Of a DNA stretch of 64,000 nt, positions 62,414-64,000 are shown piece by piece. Source of the stretch: Ampullaceana balthica (lineage: Eukaryota > Mollusca > Gastropoda > Lymnaeidae); NCBI GenBank assembly GCA_944989445.1, contig CALYLW010001101.1:131227-195226 (forward strand). Reading direction: 5' to 3'. The translations under genes and the position numbers were made by a program. Each line of letters starts with the position of its first letter. Within the stretch, counting starts at the first letter, position 1. Under the pieces are notes generated by a model, which worked only from the letters and a program-made list of their open reading frames with translations, made no database searches and had not been told where the DNA came from.

Positions 62414-62861
62414 TAAATCCCTTATATTAACTTCGCCGTCTTGTAGTGATCTCTGTTTCTCTGTCTGCCATGGTTTCGCGGAAAAACCAAAGTAAAAAAT
62501 GACCCACTTCTCGTGATCCTATCGAGCTGAAATTTTGCACATAGACATTTGTCACTTAATATTGCATTGTTTCAAAATTTCAGATCGAATGTACAGTAAC
62601 TAAATTAAGGAAATTTTAGTTTATCGCTATGTATCTCTATGCAGCATGTACATTTTTGTGCTAGACTGTCGCGCGGTGCGTATTATATTGAACAACCTAT
62701 TTAATCTTTTCCTGTCGCGCGGTGCGGTGTGTACTATATTGAACATACTTTTATAATATTTTCCTGATATGTAAATGTTTAGGCTAGTCTGTCGTGCGGT
62801 GCGTGTTATATTGAACATAACCAATACTTTTTAAATATGTCTCATACATATAAGGGATTTA
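62414..62861. mobile_element. TIR-ended non-autonomous element, single copy
   Basis: From TAAATCCCTTATATTAACTT to ATATAAGGGATTTA, 448 bases. It carries the shared AAAATTTCAGATCGA block and three GTCGCGCGGTGCG-like motifs followed by TATATTGAACA. It is in the same orientation as the elements at 20566 and 21079 and is followed by the hairpin module (62854-62883). A short minus ORF inside is incidental. Confidence 0.85.
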
Positions 62862-63349
62862 TAGTCAACTTTGTTTTTACCGGTTGTTTAATTTTATAAA
62901 TTGATTATCAAACCCGGGATCTCTAGGGAAACACCATTAAACCTTCTAATCATTTCCAAAAAGAATGTCAAATTTTCACCTCTAGAAATACATTGCTGGG
63001 TTTCGATCTTAGGTATGTTGGTCTCGTTGTTTACCATACGCTTCTAGGGGAAGTAAATCAAGACAACAATTCAATAAATGTGGGTCACATTACGATCATC
63101 TGTCTTTGCTCGTTAGTTAGGCATGCATTTTAATACGTTTACAAACAATTTATCTAGATGTTACAAATGAATACAATTATTTTAGATATCCAAGCACCTC
63201 TTGCGATCAATTTGTGATGAACTACATATATATATTTAGAAAAATAAGAATAAAAATAACGTGATGATATATCTCTTCTTACTCATTTAAGAACACAATA
63301 ATGGAATATGTTTTGTAAATTCAAATTCACTCATTTATAAGCAAGAGGC
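62862..63349. other. intergenic, nothing recognised
   Basis: Low-complexity AT-rich sequence after the hairpin module. Confidence 0.5.
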
Positions 63350-63480
63350 CGTCCATAAAGTACGTCACGTTGCGAGGGGGGGGAGGAGGAGAGGGGGTGT
63401 AAGAAAGTGTGACAGTTTGCGACAGGGGGAGGGAGTGGGGGGGTCAGCCATGTGTGATGTCACACATTTATTTTTAAAAT
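63350..63480. mobile_element. half copy of the piggyBac-like MITE family
   Basis: GGCCGTCCATAAAGTACGTC, then a G-rich stretch, GGGTGTAAGAAAGTGTGACA, GCCATGTGTGATGTCACAC. This is the same order as the complement of the right half of 14372-14644. No TTAA flank and no second end were seen, so it is partial or decayed. Confidence 0.72.
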
Positions 63481-64000
63481 ATTTGTAGTAGAATTTAAAT
63501 AGCTTTAAAAATAATCTTTTCAAAGAAATGGTCTGAAACATTTGAATTAGATTTATGTCAAAATAGCATGAAATGCGTATCTCCTGAATGTGTTGTTCAT
63601 AAATCTGAATTGGATGCAGCAGGACTAATATGAGCATCAGGAATGGTTTGACAATCATGTTCGCACCAGCCAATATTTCACTCAACTTGTGAAATATCAG
63701 GACATACAATTTTGCGGCAAAGTACGAAGCTCATATTTCAACGTTCTGCCTTCGAGATTCTTTCATTCCTCTGATCACAATTAACCAAACAACTGATGGA
63801 CTTAGAGCTTCAGAAAGAGAAGATGCAGATTCTCATAAGTTTTCTTCCTTGCACAAAATCTCAAATTTGATTGGCATTATGCCGAGATCAACAGGAGTTT
63901 TCAAAGTAAAACCATATGATCTTTATTGTGCATCTTTGCAGACCAGCTTACTTGATCGAATTTTCAAAATATGTCACTTATATTTTGCCTCACAAACAAT
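63481..64000. other. end of window, no gene recognised
   Basis: I see no exon with framed splice sites. A 114-codon minus ORF (63709-63365) overlaps the MITE fragment and shows no domain. Confidence 0.4.

Overview
The window looks like nuclear DNA of a lophotrochozoan animal, most probably a gastropod mollusc. It is AT-rich and has GT-AG introns with clear pyrimidine tracts. Long intergenic stretches are packed with tRNA-derived SINE-like repeats, hAT-like and piggyBac-like elements, satellites, LINE scraps and a Penelope-like retroelement. The species cannot be fixed by eye. Every gene model below was built by hand from splice sites and reading phase.

Layout. Positions 1-6913 (minus strand) carry eleven exons of a PLP-dependent class I/II aminotransferase of the animal ACC-synthase-like (ACCS) family. 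The gene runs off the left edge. From 7 to 28.5 kb I see no convincing gene. That stretch holds minisatellites, a foldback element with a hammerhead-like core, a piggyBac-like MITE, hAT-like MITEs, two SINE-like families, and a roughly 2.1 kb tandem array of elements ending in inverted repeats. Positions 28579-30549 (plus) are an intronless 656-residue class A GPCR. Its TM6-TM7 resembles muscarinic receptors, but its DRY motif is E-Q-F. From 31 to 42 kb there are more repeats, including a 39-bp minisatellite. A Penelope-like element at about 42.0-44.8 kb is intact apart from one in-frame TGA.

The most interesting stretch is 45.3-57.5 kb. It holds three genes for cell-surface proteins. Gene A (plus, 45361-48059) is a type I receptor with a Thr-rich stalk, a Cys-rich ectodomain, one TM segment and a Tyr-rich tail that includes an ITAM-like pair. 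Gene B (plus, 50746-53151) looks like a paralogue of the gene A ectodomain. It has a signal peptide, a matching intron phase and a GPI-like hydrophobic C-terminus, but an in-frame stop or frame shift just after a splice acceptor. Gene C (minus, 56473-57444) is a mucin-like single-pass protein whose tail carries two YxxM and five YxN motifs. I recognise none of the three by name. Together they could be a lineage-specific receptor cluster signalling through tyrosine kinases and SH2 proteins; that is inference from motifs.

A second cross-window signal is a roughly 32-bp module, a GTAAAAAC/GTTTTTGAC hairpin joined to TATAAATCC. It occurs at least nine times, in both orientations, at the junctions of otherwise different repeats.
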